64,000 nucleotides of DNA from NCBI GenBank assembly GCA_903772945.1, contig CAICTM010000462.1:1-64000 (forward strand). Direction: 5' to 3'. The notes beneath the pieces were generated by a model. The model saw only the letters and a list, made by a program, of their open reading frames with translations, was not told where the DNA came from and did no database searches. Source of the stretch: Seminavis robusta. Lineage: Eukaryota > Bacillariophyta > Bacillariophyceae > Naviculales > Naviculaceae. Positions 33,393 through 45,000 of the stretch are shown piece by piece; within the stretch, counting starts at the first letter, position 1, and every line of letters starts with the position of its first letter. A program made the translations under genes and the position numbers.

Positions 33393-34652
33393 GTATGTCT
33401 TGTGGATCCTGCAAAGCCACCCCGTAATGGTGGTCAATTTATTGCCCCTGATTTCACGAAACCTGGTCCTGGATTCGCCTCTTCTTTGCTTAATTAAGCC
33501 TGGCACTCGCTATACTAGTACTCTAAATCCCCCTGTTCAGGAGACAATGAGCCGTCCTAGCCATTCTAGGGCCCATCAATTGGGTATCAGGAGCCACAAG
33601 ATTGCTGATATCCAATAGTCCATTCTGGCTGCGGCATGAGAGGCTATCATGATTCGTGCCCTCCGTGCACTGTAGCTCAGACGGAGAAAAGTAAGTCAAA
33701 GGCAATCGAGGCATCCAGGTAGTCCTGGCGTGGTTCCTTGTGCGGGTACTGGCAACAGTGGTGCTTGGAGTGGGACGAAGTGCAGGCCCTGGAGCGTATC
33801 TGGGTGATTGGTCTGGAGTTGGCAAGGGATCGGCCAAAGGAAAGGCGTGATCCCAGAGAAGGTCATGGGATGGGGCCAGGTGTGGGTTCAGGAGATAATG
33901 GCTGGGAGCAGAAGAACAGGCATATAACCTGTTGTTGGGCCAGGTTTGGGAATAGAGATAGGTGTGATGCAGGCAAAGGAAACTCCCGGGTAGCTATTTG
34001 TTGCTCCTGGCATTGGCGCTGGGTACCGCACAGTAGCAGTATCATTCGAAAGATGTAAGACATTTCGCCGCCACATATATTTCCGCTCCAACCACTCGAC
34101 CTTTTGCTGCCCAACCAAGTAACTGAGTAAGCCCAAGAACACCAACAGTTGTTGGCCCACGGGCAAGACCAGGTTATGGTCCTGGGGCATTGGACTTGGT
34201 TGGGCTTGCCTCGAGTTAGGCCAGCGGTGGGTGCTCTTGTGCGCAAGGACTTGTCCCTCCAGAGCGGGAGTTGATCTAGCTACAACTAGAGTCTAGCTAG
34301 CTAGGGTTTCAAGGTCCTGCGATGCGATAGAGTTTTGGCTGATCTGACAAGGCGATGAAAGGGTACCAGGTACGGTACACTGTACTGGACTGAGTGGGCC
34401 TCGAGGTCAGGGGGCTGCTGACAAGGAAAGGAAAGCGCTCGGCATAGGCATTTCGAAGAGTGGAAGAGTTGGTGCCACGCACGATCCAAAAGCGGTACCG
34501 GTACAGGAGTCGAGTCGATTCCCGCGTGGCTGGTGGGACGCCAATCACGTTCCACTCCGATTTCTCAACCAACGGACACAAAACCCAGAAGACTCGACGC
34601 AACACATCATTTACAGATAGTAGATTACATCTCGATCCATCAATCCACAACC
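33393..34652. other. Intergenic region with Pro-Gly-type repeats
   Basis: No gene is recognised; the repeat at 33700-34210 dominates. TAGCTAGC and GGTACCGGTACAG motifs occur between 34280 and 34510, just upstream of the phosphatase gene. Confidence 0.45.
33700..34210 (-). repeat. Degenerate Pro-Gly-type repeat, third locus (minus orientation)
   Basis: Read on the minus strand, variants of CCTGGCCC and CCAGGACC recur and translate in patches as Pro-Lys-Pro-Gly-Pro and similar, as at 2955-3290 and 23150-23560. Frames are broken throughout. Confidence 0.4.
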
Positions 34653-35633
34653 ATGTCCACCACCACAACTCCAGCACAATCGGCTCCTGGATCAACCAAG
34701 GAATCTCCGCCAACAATGGGTCCCAAGACAGTCTTTTTGATCCGTCATGCAGAATCGGTGGAAAACCAACGGATTTCTTCCATGTTTAGTTGCTTGGGTG
34801 ACCTTCGCAGCTTCTCGCTGCCGAAGCGATCCGATGTGGGTGCTTCTTTAGAGCTATTGAATTTTGCACACGACGTTCCCCTCAGCGAAGTTGGATTGCA
34901 GCAATGCCAAACTATGAAAGAAAAACTGACGGACTGCAATTTTGTGGCGTCTCAGAAGATTGAGTTGGTCGTTCATTCGCCACTGGCCCGAGCCAAACAA
35001 ACCTGTGCCGAGTTGATTGGGTGCAGTAGCGATGACGCCGATGGCGAGGATCAGTCACAATCAGGAAAAGTAGAAGAAGAGGAGGTCAAGTTCGAACCAG
35101 CAACTCCCAACGCAAGTGCCACCAAAGCAGATGCTACCGGTACTACTTCCACTACTACTACCACCACAACCAGCACAACTACTCCATCCTACCCGGAACC
35201 CATTCAAAGAGTGGTCAATTTGGATCTTCTCTCCGAAAAGACTCATATTGAATGGGTCCCTGGGAATTCAGGTGGCTTTGAGAGAAGAGTCGCCAGTTTT
35301 GAAGAATGGCTGGGCAACCAACCGGAATCCATTGTTGCGGTGGTTGGACACTCTCAATTCTTCAAGCTAATGCTGAAAATGCCATTCAAATTCAACAATG
35401 TGGATGTCTATCAAGTGAAATTCGACAAAGATAAAACAAAGCTCAATGAACCTGTCATTATGGAACATGATGGAACTGCAGATGAAGTTGTATTGAAACC
35501 TCAGTGGTATGATTTGAAATTGCTGCATTCTTGCAAGGAAACTCCCGCCGTCCCAAATACTGCCGCCACAACGCCAACACAAGAAGGAGCTGATGGCGCC
35601 AATAATGGCGACAATGGTGAAAACCTGTTGTAG
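34653..35633 (+). CDS. Histidine phosphatase (phosphoglycerate-mutase-like) protein
   Basis: The ATG at 34653 gives 326 residues. VFLIRHAESVEN (R31-H32, the phospho-acceptor His) opens the domain. It continues through VPLSEVGLQQCQTMKEKL and LVVHSPLARAKQTC to the second catalytic His in VAVVGHSQFFK. A low-complexity insert of about 60 residues (Glu-rich, then a Thr run from an ACT/ACC repeat) interrupts the domain before the final strands, and the tail is Ala/Thr/Asn-rich. The family includes broad phosphatases and mutases acting on sugar phosphates; plant relatives with an 'SPLARA' motif are often annotated only as PGAM-like. No targeting peptide is obvious, so it is probably cytosolic. Substrate cannot be read. 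Confidence 0.85.
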   Translation: MSTTTTPAQSAPGSTKESPPTMGPKTVFLIRHAESVENQRISSMFSCLGDLRSFSLPKRSDVGASLELLNFAHDVPLSEVGLQQCQTMKEKLTDCNFVASQKIELVVHSPLARAKQTCAELIGCSSDDADGEDQSQSGKVEEEEVKFEPATPNASATKADATGTTSTTTTTTTSTTTPSYPEPIQRVVNLDLLSEKTHIEWVPGNSGGFERRVASFEEWLGNQPESIVAVVGHSQFFKLMLKMPFKFNNVDVYQVKFDKDKTKLNEPVIMEHDGTADEVVLKPQWYDLKLLHSCKETPAVPNTAATTPTQEGADGANNGDNGENLL

Positions 35634-35815
35634 TAGTGACGAAGGAAACAGCAGGCAAGAACATACTATATCTGTATATAATGGTGGGCTGCACCTTGAT
35701 TTGTTGTCAGAAAGCCTGTTGTCAGAAAGCCCGTACACAAGCAACAACAAAGTAAAACAATGTTAAATATTTTGGTGGACCACCATTGATTGAATGATTT
35801 ATAAAAATCTGTTCC

Positions 35816-36061
35816 TTATGATTTCTTAGTCAATTGTACCACGCGCTTGTTGTGTGGACTCGACTCAAGGTATGTCTGCTCGCAGAAATAGATTGCCGCA
35901 ATTTGATGGCGACAGGACTCCCCGGTACGGTGCGTGACAGAGGCTCCTTGGTAAGTACGACTGTAGCTTCCAATCGCATTTGAAAACTGATTGAGATGAT
36001 AACATCTGTTCAGAACCTTCATTCGGTAGGTTCGCACGAAAGGTGTTCTTCCCCGCTTCAT
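35816..36061 (-). CDS. Possible small basic protein
   Basis: The 81-residue minus frame begins MKRGRTPFVRTYRMKVLNRC and contains Gln/Tyr/Arg-rich sequence ending VVQLTKKS. It lies 40 bases downstream of the CRAL-TRIO stop on the same strand. No domain is recognised. It could be a small gene, a fragment of a decayed one, or chance. A GAACCT/AGGTTC stem-loop lies within it, so a structured RNA is an alternative. Confidence 0.25.
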   Translation of the reverse strand: MKRGRTPFVRTYRMKVLNRCYHLNQFSNAIGSYSRTYQGASVTHRTGESCRHQIAAIYFCEQTYLESSPHNKRVVQLTKKS

Positions 36062-36101
36062 GGGCCCGGCCCGAAAGGCCAGCCAATGGATTTCTAGCTA
36101 G

Positions 36102-37025
36102 CTAGCCATCGGAGTAGTATTCGTCCTCTTCAAATTCCATAATCACGGAAGCATTGTCGTCATCGTCCACTGGTTCGGCAGTGATACTCATTGTGGGTGG
36201 TGCATGTGGTCTGGTCGTGGGAACCGGCAACAGAAAGTTCTGTTGATTTATCATGCGCTCTCGAAGGCACTGCGGGAGACGTTGTATCAAATGCTCCTGT
36301 GCTACTTCCAATGTCGGTTGATTGTACAATTGATCTATTCTCCCTCCTTCAAATCCCTCTAGGTCCCCACACATTTTGTTGACTTGGTGATCCGCTGCTG
36401 GGACGAATCGTTTGACCATGGAATACATCATTACAGCCACAGAAGGGGCATGGATCCACTGTATCTCGTGTTTTTTGAGTGGATAGAAACTGCCAAATTC
36501 CATCAACCAGCGCTGTTCCACTGCGGGATCCATATTGTGGAATCCTGCACCCTCACATTCAAAAATGAAAGAAGCCCCTTGTCGTATAGAACTCAAGTTG
36601 GAATTCATGATTTGATGCAACACATAAAAGCCACCCATGAGGCTTCTCCAATCGCGTTCGGTCTGAATTCTGTCAGGGAAGAATTTGGCAAAGTCGTAGA
36701 CAAAGAGGTAATGGCCACTATCCCGCAGATAGTCCAAACCCAAAATGCTGCCTGGCATCTGGAGAATGATATCGCGCAACAACTGCATGGCTTCTGCTTC
36801 TTTCATGTCAACCTCGAAATTGTAGTGCTCTCGAAAACACTGAAGCTTCCATGCTTGGTCTTCCGCAACTTGCAGGTCTTGACTTCTCTCTATCGATGTC
36901 AATGCCAACTCGACGCATTCCCAATCCGATATCGAACCGTCCTTTATCCTCGTCGATTTCCACAGCTCCTCCTTGATCCGGTTCGCCCACACCAACTCAT
37001 CGTGGGTCAGTTCGTGGTCCTCCAT
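36102..37025 (-). CDS. CRAL-TRIO (Sec14-like) lipid-binding protein
   Basis: A single 307-residue frame from ATG 37025. Residues 1-90 are helical and charged (CRAL-TRIO N-like). The lipid-binding domain spans about 95-245. It includes a YLRDSGHYLFVYD strand, the recurrent EGAGFHNMDPAVEQRWLMEF (the Sec14-type gate region) and YPLKKHEIQWIHAPSVAVMMY. The tail is Pro-rich then acidic (EEDEYYSDG). These proteins exchange phosphoinositides, tocopherol or retinoid-like lipids between membranes. No membrane segment or signal peptide is present, so it is cytosolic or peripheral. Ligand is not predictable. Confidence 0.88.
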   Translation of the reverse strand: MEDHELTHDELVWANRIKEELWKSTRIKDGSISDWECVELALTSIERSQDLQVAEDQAWKLQCFREHYNFEVDMKEAEAMQLLRDIILQMPGSILGLDYLRDSGHYLFVYDFAKFFPDRIQTERDWRSLMGGFYVLHQIMNSNLSSIRQGASFIFECEGAGFHNMDPAVEQRWLMEFGSFYPLKKHEIQWIHAPSVAVMMYSMVKRFVPAADHQVNKMCGDLEGFEGGRIDQLYNQPTLEVAQEHLIQRLPQCLRERMINQQNFLLPVPTTRPHAPPTMSITAEPVDDDDNASVIMEFEEDEYYSDG

Positions 37026-38261
37026 GGCCGCACGTGGTTCCTAGAATTTCTATGGGATGCAAAGTGCTGAATATTCTATGGCGAGGTCATCGGCGTTGAT
37101 TGATGATCAGACCGCCACTTCGCTTTGTCTTCAACCATGCGAGCATGCCTCGAGATATTACGTCTTTACCACAGTTGCCCAATTTTCGGTGGTGAACAAA
37201 CAGCTAAACTGGCTTACTGAAACACAACTTTTGGAAACATAACAGTGAGCAAGACATTCGTCTACCAGTACCAGTACTGGTACTACCGGAGTAAGAATCT
37301 TTAGATCTGACTGTGAGGTTGGTCCTGGAGTGTGGCAGAGGTTGGTATTCAAGTTGCCTAGCTAGCTAGCTGTGGAGGCCCTGGATAAGTCCCTGGTGAG
37401 TCCAAGAGTTGGTCCTGAAGAGCGGTTGTCAAGCTCGTACGGTAGGAGTTGTGCCATGAAAGGCGTTGACTGAAAAGCAAGGAAGACCCGAATGCATTGG
37501 TGTCAGGCTACCGGTAGCTATGCATAGAGATAGGAAAAGGAGGATAAGCGAGGAGTTCAATGGAAGGAAGCTCCTCTTCCCCCCACTGTTCCTAAGGTAC
37601 AAAAGAAAAGTGCAAGCCAGCCGCTATCTGCGCCTTGACTCCAAAAACAACCTTGGTAACTCCATCATCTTTTTCGGGTACGCAAGGATCTCGGTCCTGC
37701 CCAACTGCCCAATGCCCAAGACGGTTCAGCCTGGGTGGTTGAGATAGATCTAGATGAACCAGTGTAGCATGCAAGGTAACGACAACATCGAGAAGACCTG
37801 TAGCTTCTGCCATGTAGACGACCTGCCACCTGCATTAGAGTGAGTATGTATCACGCTAACAGACCAATGAGTTTACGGGATGTTTAGACTCTCTTCGGTT
37901 GATAACGCAAGAAGCATTAGTACTTTTATTTGAGAGATTTATCACTTCACTCTAATTTATTGCTTTTTGCAAGGTTGGCACGGGTTCAGAATTTCGTTGC
38001 GCTCCACGTTGGCCCGAGGACGGACTCCACGTCTCCACGTCCTCCAGGTTTTTTCACTTCACGCTTCAGCTGCCATTTTTGCCTCATCCGTTCATTCTCC
38101 TTGCTGTCAAGCATGGGAATGAAGATGAGAATAATCTGGACCATTGGTGCACTGGCTGACCATTAGCATAACTGAGTGTCTGTTCGAGCACTAGCCATAC
38201 TCGACTGGTCGAGTGGAGTGTGCTGTCCTTGGAGCCATCAATCAGTGTGGACCCAAGGAGC
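37026..38261. other. Intergenic region with no recognisable gene
   Basis: It holds the CRAL-TRIO promoter, a short Pro-Gly-type repeat (about 37300-37435, minus orientation, with GGTCCTGGAG and GGCCCTGG variants) and TAGCTAGC motifs. The open frame of the next gene extends 42 bases upstream of its ATG, so an upstream exon in the right part is possible. Confidence 0.45.
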
Positions 38262-41200
38262 ATGCGACCTCTGAAACCTGAAGAAATTGAACGAGCCCTG
38301 AAGCAACTGTCATTAATGCCAATAATAATGAGTGATGCAAGCATTCAACTGGATGTGGCCACAAGTGGTCCTTCTAATATTGAAGCATCAGATGATACAA
38401 GCAGCCAGGCAATGATGCATCAGAGTCTTCCTGCCTTTCAGAATAATCAGGTGAATTCTTCCGAGACACCGTCCACGACGAGACTGCGACCCGGTCAGTT
38501 ACGACGACGCTTATCGGAACCAGCCGTCAATGCAAGACAAACCAGCTCTCCACCGCCTCCCCAGACAAGACGGAAACGACGTCAACAACCCACACAAGCA
38601 AATCTACAAGCAGCTGCTGCTCCACCGCCAGCACATCATACTGCTGCTGCTGCTGTGGGAAGTCAACTCTACAGAAGATCCGTCAGCCAATCCAGTCTGT
38701 ATTCCTCGGGAAGCAGCAGCAAGAATTATCAAAAGGCTTCCCGAAAAAACTCATCATCATCCAACAACCAACAGCACGATTGGCAGCTGGAAGATGGACT
38801 GCAGCAGGTACAAGTGAGATGGGCGGATCGTCAAACCTCTCAAACGACCGGATTTGGTACTTCCAGCACGGCTTCCAGTACACTTTCCGAAATGTCCATT
38901 CCCACGCCCGACGCCTTGTGCAACAATCCACAATCATCCTCCCTCAGTTTGCTGCAACCTTCTTCTATATCCTCTTCTCCCACTACTGATCATAATAATC
39001 ATAACACCATGGACGGATTTGGCCAAATCACAGTCAATGATTCGTCCGCCAACCTACTACTGAAACGAGCCAACAACAATAACAACGCATCCACAACATC
39101 CTTCCTGACCGAGGCTTCCACCTCTCGAAGACGGACCCGACACGTGGAACAATCGTTGCGAGAGTCGCAGCAAAGTGACCCATTTGTACCCAGTGATGAG
39201 ATGTTTGGGGACTTTTTTTGCGATCCATTATTGTCTCCCAGTCCTCACAACAATAATAACGGAGGAAAGAAATCGTCGTTGGATGGAGTGGGTGCCATGT
39301 TGGCCCAAAACGAGAACAAGAAAGAGAAGAGAGAAAGTGCTGTGGGGAGCTTTAATCAATACCAAGCTGATTCGGAGGAGGAGGAAGATGACGATGAATC
39401 GGAGGAGGACGACGATACTATGCAAGTATTTCGTCCTGATCCAACTACTGGTAGGAGGTCCAAAGCTACAAGACTATGGGCATCCATGTCTCACATATCG
39501 TCCAACTACGATGACGAAGACGACGATGAAAAACGAGATGCCAAGACGGTGATTAGCCACGCGAATACTACTGCTACTGGTGCGGCAGAACACAACAGCA
39601 TGGATGGGGCAACCACGAGAGTGAAGAAAGGGAGTAAAGGGGGCCATAATAGTAGTAAAAAGGGGAGCAACAAGAAGACCGCGACAAAGCCGCCACAACA
39701 AAACGCCAAACAACGAACAGATACCAAAAGCAACAGTAACCAAAAGAAGATGGGGCTGGCGCCCACCAACATTGTGTCGAACCTGTTGTCGCCGCCAATC
39801 AAAAAAGCCCAGCCTGACACAGCACCTCCCGAATCTACCAACACCAAAAAGTCCAAAAAGAAGAACAAAATAATAAAGCGACGAAACAGTGACCCCACTC
39901 AACTCCTGGGGGCCACCTTGGAAACCATTACCAATCACAGTCCAACGGTTACGGTCACGACAGCTGGTATGACGACTGTAGCAACCACAATCACCAACGC
40001 CGCAAATAATATAAACGCGGCTCCCCCCATCAACAACAACAGCGACAACCGGCTCCCTGCTCGCCAGAGTTCCAAAGATGACTTGTTCCTGTTGGCCATG
40101 GAAAAGTTTGCGAAACGGGCGGCATCCAAGGCGGAGAGAAAAGCGCTAAAGGCAGAATTGAAGGCGGAAAAGAAACAACAAAAGAAAGAAAAATCAGCTC
40201 GGAAGAAACAGCAGAAAAAGAAAAAGAGCAAACGGCGGGCGTCGTTTGGTGCAGACGTTGAGTTCAATGTGGAAGATATAACTGATGACAATGGAGATGA
40301 ATTAGACGAAGATGAGGATCTGGCTGCGCTGCTGTCGTCTCCGGAATCCGTTCGAGCTCATTACGTCGAGATTCAGTGGGAACCTCCAGAATTTGTTAAG
40401 CCAGAGCAAGAGGCCATGTCGCCGAAAGGAAGGTCACGCCGAATGCCCAGGCGAGCAAGCGCTCCTGCGTCTTCGACTGCTGAATCTTACGAACCTATCA
40501 TACCATCCTTTGTCTACGACGGGACCAGGCGAAAATCATCAAAGGTTGTTCCGGCGTTCCTTGTTCCTCCCTTTGCGAACGAGGGCGATGATCTCATGGG
40601 GGAGACTGCAGAAGCCGTCGACACAGTCCTGAACCAAGACAGTTTTGTCTTTCAAAACCTTGACCAAGACTTTGGTGGGCGCTCGGAGCGTCGGCTGTCC
40701 GTGGCAGAATCGATGCAGATTTTGGACCAAAGTAGCAAGTCACGGCGCATGTCACTGCAACAGTCGTTCACCTCCGTCGAACCCGACCCGGAAATTCAGG
40801 CGCGAGTCGCCATGCTTCTGGATCAGTCCAGTCAGATTGAGCATTCTGAATCGCGAAGACCATCTACATCGACTCAACAAACTCGACGCAAAAAGGCAAA
40901 ACGGCGGGGGAGCACAACGGAAATGGAAATGTCCTCACATCGATCGGCTCGGATGGGAGCAACACGCCCGAAATCTACCCGGTCTAGCGAGAAAGGCAGG
41001 AGAAGTCGCAGCGCTAGTAGGTCCAAGTCACCTCAACCTCCGTCAACCACGCGTAGCAAATCAAAGAGTTCTGCTCGGACAAAGAAAGCTGCCGTATCGG
41101 ACCGATCGCCCCCGCGACAAGACAACCTTGGATCGAGCAAAAGATCCTCAGGATCCAGGCGAAGGGCGTCGAGTTCGTCACCGTCTGATGGGCGCAGACG

Positions 41201-41879
41201 AAGCCACAGCCGAAGTCACAGCCCTCACGACAGGGGCATGTCGAGATCGGAGAGGTTTCCGGCTTCCTCTAGGCTGTCCAACTCGGATAGGAAGGTGAAG
41301 CGGAAGTCCACAAGCGATGCCAAAAATACTAGCTCCAGGCCAAGCAGCCGACGCTCGAGTACGTCTCAAATACCTTCGGCGTCGCAAGGACGCTTGGAGT
41401 CACGCAAGGACCTCGACAGAAGCAAATCGCAAAATAAATCTCAATCACGCACGCGTCAGACTGGGAAGAGTCCTCTATCGCAATCACAGTCAACGCTCTC
41501 GACTGCGAATGAGAAGAAGAAAGTCAGGTCGAAGAGCACGGGGCACAAAGCGTCCAGTCGGAGGAGACAAAGTGCTGATGGTGGTACCGGTGGTATGGAC
41601 TCTTCTAGTCGAGATTCTAGTCGTCGGAAACAAAGCGCCGATGGTGGCTCAGCTGCTATGGACAAGTCAAAAGCATCACGAACAAAGAAGAGGGCAAGTT
41701 CTCTTGAGAAACATAAGCGCCGTGCTTCACTTGGTTCCCTTGAAGCAGGCAGACCCAAGCAGCGTCCGACGGAGCAGTCGTCTTGGTCAGCATTGACTGC
41801 GTCAAGCGCACACTCGGAGGACCACATCTACGGCCCCAAGAGGCCCCTTTCTCGTCGCCTCAACGAGGTTTCTGGCTAG
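38262..41879 (+). CDS. Giant Ser/Arg/Lys-rich disordered protein, cluster member 1
   Basis: An uninterrupted 1,205-residue frame starts with MRPLKPEEIERALKQL, a short helix and the only part likely to be ordered at the N-terminus. The rest is low complexity: His/Ala/Pro-rich, then Asn-rich, an acidic block (DSEEEEDDDESEEDDD), a Lys/Glu coiled-coil-like block around residues 620-670, and an SR-type C-terminal third. Arg-directed Ser sites of 14-3-3/AGC-kinase type recur (RRRLSEP, RRRNSDP, RRASFG, RRASAP). A short unit RRRQSADGG/RRKQSADGG is duplicated. No signal peptide, membrane segment or known domain is present. The stop lies 134 bases from that of the convergent next gene. Function is unknown; probably intracellular and heavily phosphorylated. 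Confidence 0.8.
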   Translation: MRPLKPEEIERALKQLSLMPIIMSDASIQLDVATSGPSNIEASDDTSSQAMMHQSLPAFQNNQVNSSETPSTTRLRPGQLRRRLSEPAVNARQTSSPPPPQTRRKRRQQPTQANLQAAAAPPPAHHTAAAAVGSQLYRRSVSQSSLYSSGSSSKNYQKASRKNSSSSNNQQHDWQLEDGLQQVQVRWADRQTSQTTGFGTSSTASSTLSEMSIPTPDALCNNPQSSSLSLLQPSSISSSPTTDHNNHNTMDGFGQITVNDSSANLLLKRANNNNNASTTSFLTEASTSRRRTRHVEQSLRESQQSDPFVPSDEMFGDFFCDPLLSPSPHNNNNGGKKSSLDGVGAMLAQNENKKEKRESAVGSFNQYQADSEEEEDDDESEEDDDTMQVFRPDPTTGRRSKATRLWASMSHISSNYDDEDDDEKRDAKTVISHANTTATGAAEHNSMDGATTRVKKGSKGGHNSSKKGSNKKTATKPPQQNAKQRTDTKSNSNQKKMGLAPTNIVSNLLSPPIKKAQPDTAPPESTNTKKSKKKNKIIKRRNSDPTQLLGATLETITNHSPTVTVTTAGMTTVATTITNAANNINAAPPINNNSDNRLPARQSSKDDLFLLAMEKFAKRAASKAERKALKAELKAEKKQQKKEKSARKKQQKKKKSKRRASFGADVEFNVEDITDDNGDELDEDEDLAALLSSPESVRAHYVEIQWEPPEFVKPEQEAMSPKGRSRRMPRRASAPASSTAESYEPIIPSFVYDGTRRKSSKVVPAFLVPPFANEGDDLMGETAEAVDTVLNQDSFVFQNLDQDFGGRSERRLSVAESMQILDQSSKSRRMSLQQSFTSVEPDPEIQARVAMLLDQSSQIEHSESRRPSTSTQQTRRKKAKRRGSTTEMEMSSHRSARMGATRPKSTRSSEKGRRSRSASRSKSPQPPSTTRSKSKSSARTKKAAVSDRSPPRQDNLGSSKRSSGSRRRASSSSPSDGRRRSHSRSHSPHDRGMSRSERFPASSRLSNSDRKVKRKSTSDAKNTSSRPSSRRSSTSQIPSASQGRLESRKDLDRSKSQNKSQSRTRQTGKSPLSQSQSTLSTANEKKKVRSKSTGHKASSRRRQSADGGTGGMDSSSRDSSRRKQSADGGSAAMDKSKASRTKKRASSLEKHKRRASLGSLEAGRPKQRPTEQSSWSALTASSAHSEDHIYGPKRPLSRRLNEVSG

Positions 41880-42013
41880 TAGCTTTACTTGCTGCGACAG
41901 CAGACGTACCGCAATGCTAATAATCTGTTTTGTTGCCGATGCAAACTCCATGAATACGGGAAGTCAGACCCAACCAGTCTTAAAAACCTTAGAATTAGCT
42001 TGCAGGCTAGTGG

Positions 42014-45000
42014 CTAGCCAGATAGCAGTCCTCTCATGGTAGTTTCCTCGTCGTCATCATCGTCGAGATCGGGGAAGAATTGTCCGTCGTTCAAACCGGT
42101 ATTCAAAAGAGTCGATTTTTGCTTGCTTCCACCGACAAAACCCTTCTTGATCTTCTTCACTGACTTTTTGAAGCGCGACGAAAAGGAAAGAGCTGGCACT
42201 TTCTTCTCTTTCTCCTTCTTCTTTCCGCGCAATGGCTGTGCAGCGCTGTCGTGGCACTCCTCGTCCCGTTGCGATGGATTCATTGGCTGCAAAACATCAT
42301 CAGCACTAACCTCTGACACCTCTGGCATTTCAGGATTGTCCATGTACGAGAAGTCGTAGTCGAGACTCTGAGAATGCTTTATTGGCGACTTTTTTGATCT
42401 CGTGGATTTCTGACTGAAGACAGACTGATGGTCAGAGTGGCTGGACAAACCCATCGAATCACGTACAGACTGGTCACCCATTTGCCCCTCAGTACTCATG
42501 ATTTGGCCAGGTGCGCCCATCATATGTTCCATGTAGTTCATCCCAGGATCTTGGTTCATCATGAATGCACCATTGGCCATCCCCTGGTTCTGCATCCAGT
42601 ACTGTTGCTGGAGCATTTGCTGTTGTTGCATGAGTTGCTGATGTTGCCACAAGAGTTGTTGCTGCTGCACTAGCTGCTCCTGCTGGAACTCTTCTTGCCA
42701 CTGCTGCACTTGCTCATCCTTAGCATTCTTTTCCTTCTTCTTCTTTTTCTTCTTTGACTTCACCACAAACTGCTGTACCGAAGCCGAGGCTACGGAAGCC
42801 GAAGAGCTCACTGGCTGCTGACGCTCTTGATCTTTGAGGGAACTCCGCTTTCCTTTCTTCTTGGATTTGCCTCCCTTTGGAGCGCTCTGCACGACCTCAG
42901 GCTCCTCCTCTTCTTCACTTGCTGATTCCTCCTCGTCCGATTCCTCCTCTTCTTCCGAATCCCCTTCCTCCTCCTCGGTTTCTGCGTGGACCATTTCGTG
43001 TTCGCCATCGTCGCCTTCTGCTGTGCCCTCCGTTTGTTCGCCTTCGTTTTCATCGAATTCAGTCATGGATTCCTCGTACTCTGAAGGTTCTTCTTTGCAT
43101 GCTTCCTCTTCCTGTTCATCGTCGTCGTCGTCTTCTTCTTCGGACTGACTATCATTATCTTCGTTTCGCTTGCCGTAAACCGCGGCAGCCCCTTGCTTTG
43201 CTCCCCGCTTGCCTTTGACAAGAGGCCTTTGCGCGGGTATGCTTGCAACCGACTTGCCGTCATCTGGCATTGACGAAAGACTTGGCATGGAACAATCGTC
43301 TGGAATATTATCTGATTCAGCGGTGGCGTTGGTTCCTTGGGTGCGATACGAGGAGAGACTAGGCATGGACGTAAGGCTGGGCATTGATGCGTCATCCGGT
43401 TGCCCTTTCATCTGAGAGGAATTCACACTGGGCACCGATGCGTCTTCTCGTTTTCTGAACGACATGAGGCTAGGAATCGACATTTCATCGTCTGCCCTGC
43501 CGCCAAAGGCGCCAGCATTTCCCTTTTTCAGTGTTGATCCCAGACCGGAGTTTTGCGCGGATGAATGCAATCCTTTTTTGCCCCGTAGACCGCTGCTGCT
43601 ATTGTTGTTGCCATCATCATCATCTTGTGCATGGTCGCTTTGCGAAGCTTCCATTCGTTTTTCCATTGCCGACGTCAGATTCCCCAAAAAGAATTTCATG
43701 GCACCATCTTTGACTTCTGCTTCTACAATCAGTCCTGGTTTCTTTTGACTGAGAAACGACGAGACCGACTCTTCCCCCGTTGACTGCACGGAAGAAAAAC
43801 TGGAATCCATCAATGGAGGCAGCGTTCCGCTAACAACGCTGCTTGCTCCAGTCATGGATCGTTTCGGACCTTTCGGAAGGAGCCCACACAACGATTTTCG
43901 TTTATTGTCGTCATATTCACTCGAGTCCAGCATCGCACTACCAGACTTGGATGGCTGTTCTTTCTTTTTCGCCAGTGTACGCCCTCCTCGTTTGGACCCT
44001 TCTTCTTTTTTGTTGGCCGGAGTGACCTTTAGCAGTGTCTCCGCGATATCGGTACTGCTGGAATCGTCCGGATAGTTGACACTACTGGATTCATTGTTGG
44101 TTCCACTGGCATGAAGGGTGGAAACTGTCTTCCACGGAGGTTGATAACTGTCATGATTGTTGTCCACGTCGTCATCCTCTTCTGCTTCCGTGTCGTCGGC
44201 GTCTTGACCGAGTAGTGAATTCCTTGGCGCCGTCGTTCGTTTGTAGCTGGCCCCCCGATTGGACGTGGACCGTTCTCGTTGCGGTGCCTTGGGTCCTGGA
44301 TCCATAGCACCCCCTTTCTTCCATCTCCGTGACGGCGTCGATGCGGATAAACTGGTATCTTCAAAAGCGAATGTGGCATCGTCATTATCGCCGTGATGTG
44401 ACGATCCTCCCAAAAGAGAATTTTTGGCGGCCGTTTTGGCGGTTGTTTTTCGATGCCCGCTGCTGCCACGAAGGGACGATTGTGATCCGGATCGTTTAAT
44501 AAAAGAAGACTGATTGTTATTGTTTTCGGGTGGACCCACATCATTTTCATCCTCCGAGCCACTCTCGGCGGAGAAATCGGATCCCCGTCGCACCGATGCC
44601 TTTTTGACCTGATCCTTCTTTTGTTTGTTGTTGTTGTGGTGGTGGTTGGAGCGCGATTGTGACCGGGACCTGGATCTTGTCTTTTTGACGATTCGTTTGC
44701 CCCGTTTGGGTGAAGTATTATCATTCTTATTGTGAGAAGAGGATCCCAACATGGGTTGTGAAGCTCCCATTTTGGCGACCGCCTGTGCGGCGGGCATTTT
44801 GTTGTGAAAGTAGGGATTGGTGGGATCCGTCTGGGCCGTGGTGATGGTGACGGCATCTTCATCTCCATGCTGGTGTGCTTTGGATTTGACACGTCCTCGT
44901 AATCTCGAGTCCTTTTTCTTTTTGTTGGAGGATACACGACGTGTCTTTCGTTCCGTCATGATCGTTGTGTCGGGTGCTGACTTTGTCATGTGCGCATCGC

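Noticed and set aside
35816-36061. Possible snoRNA or snRNA (GATGATA ... CTGA-like words and a stem-loop)
   Set aside because: Box spacing and flanking terminal stem do not fit a C/D snoRNA, and no polymerase III or snRNA promoter element was seen.
39474-39938. Phe/Val/Leu-rich membrane-protein-like frame on the minus strand
   Set aside because: It is the antisense shadow of the Asn/Lys-rich part of cluster member 1; the hydrophobicity is an artefact of complementing AAC/AAG codons.
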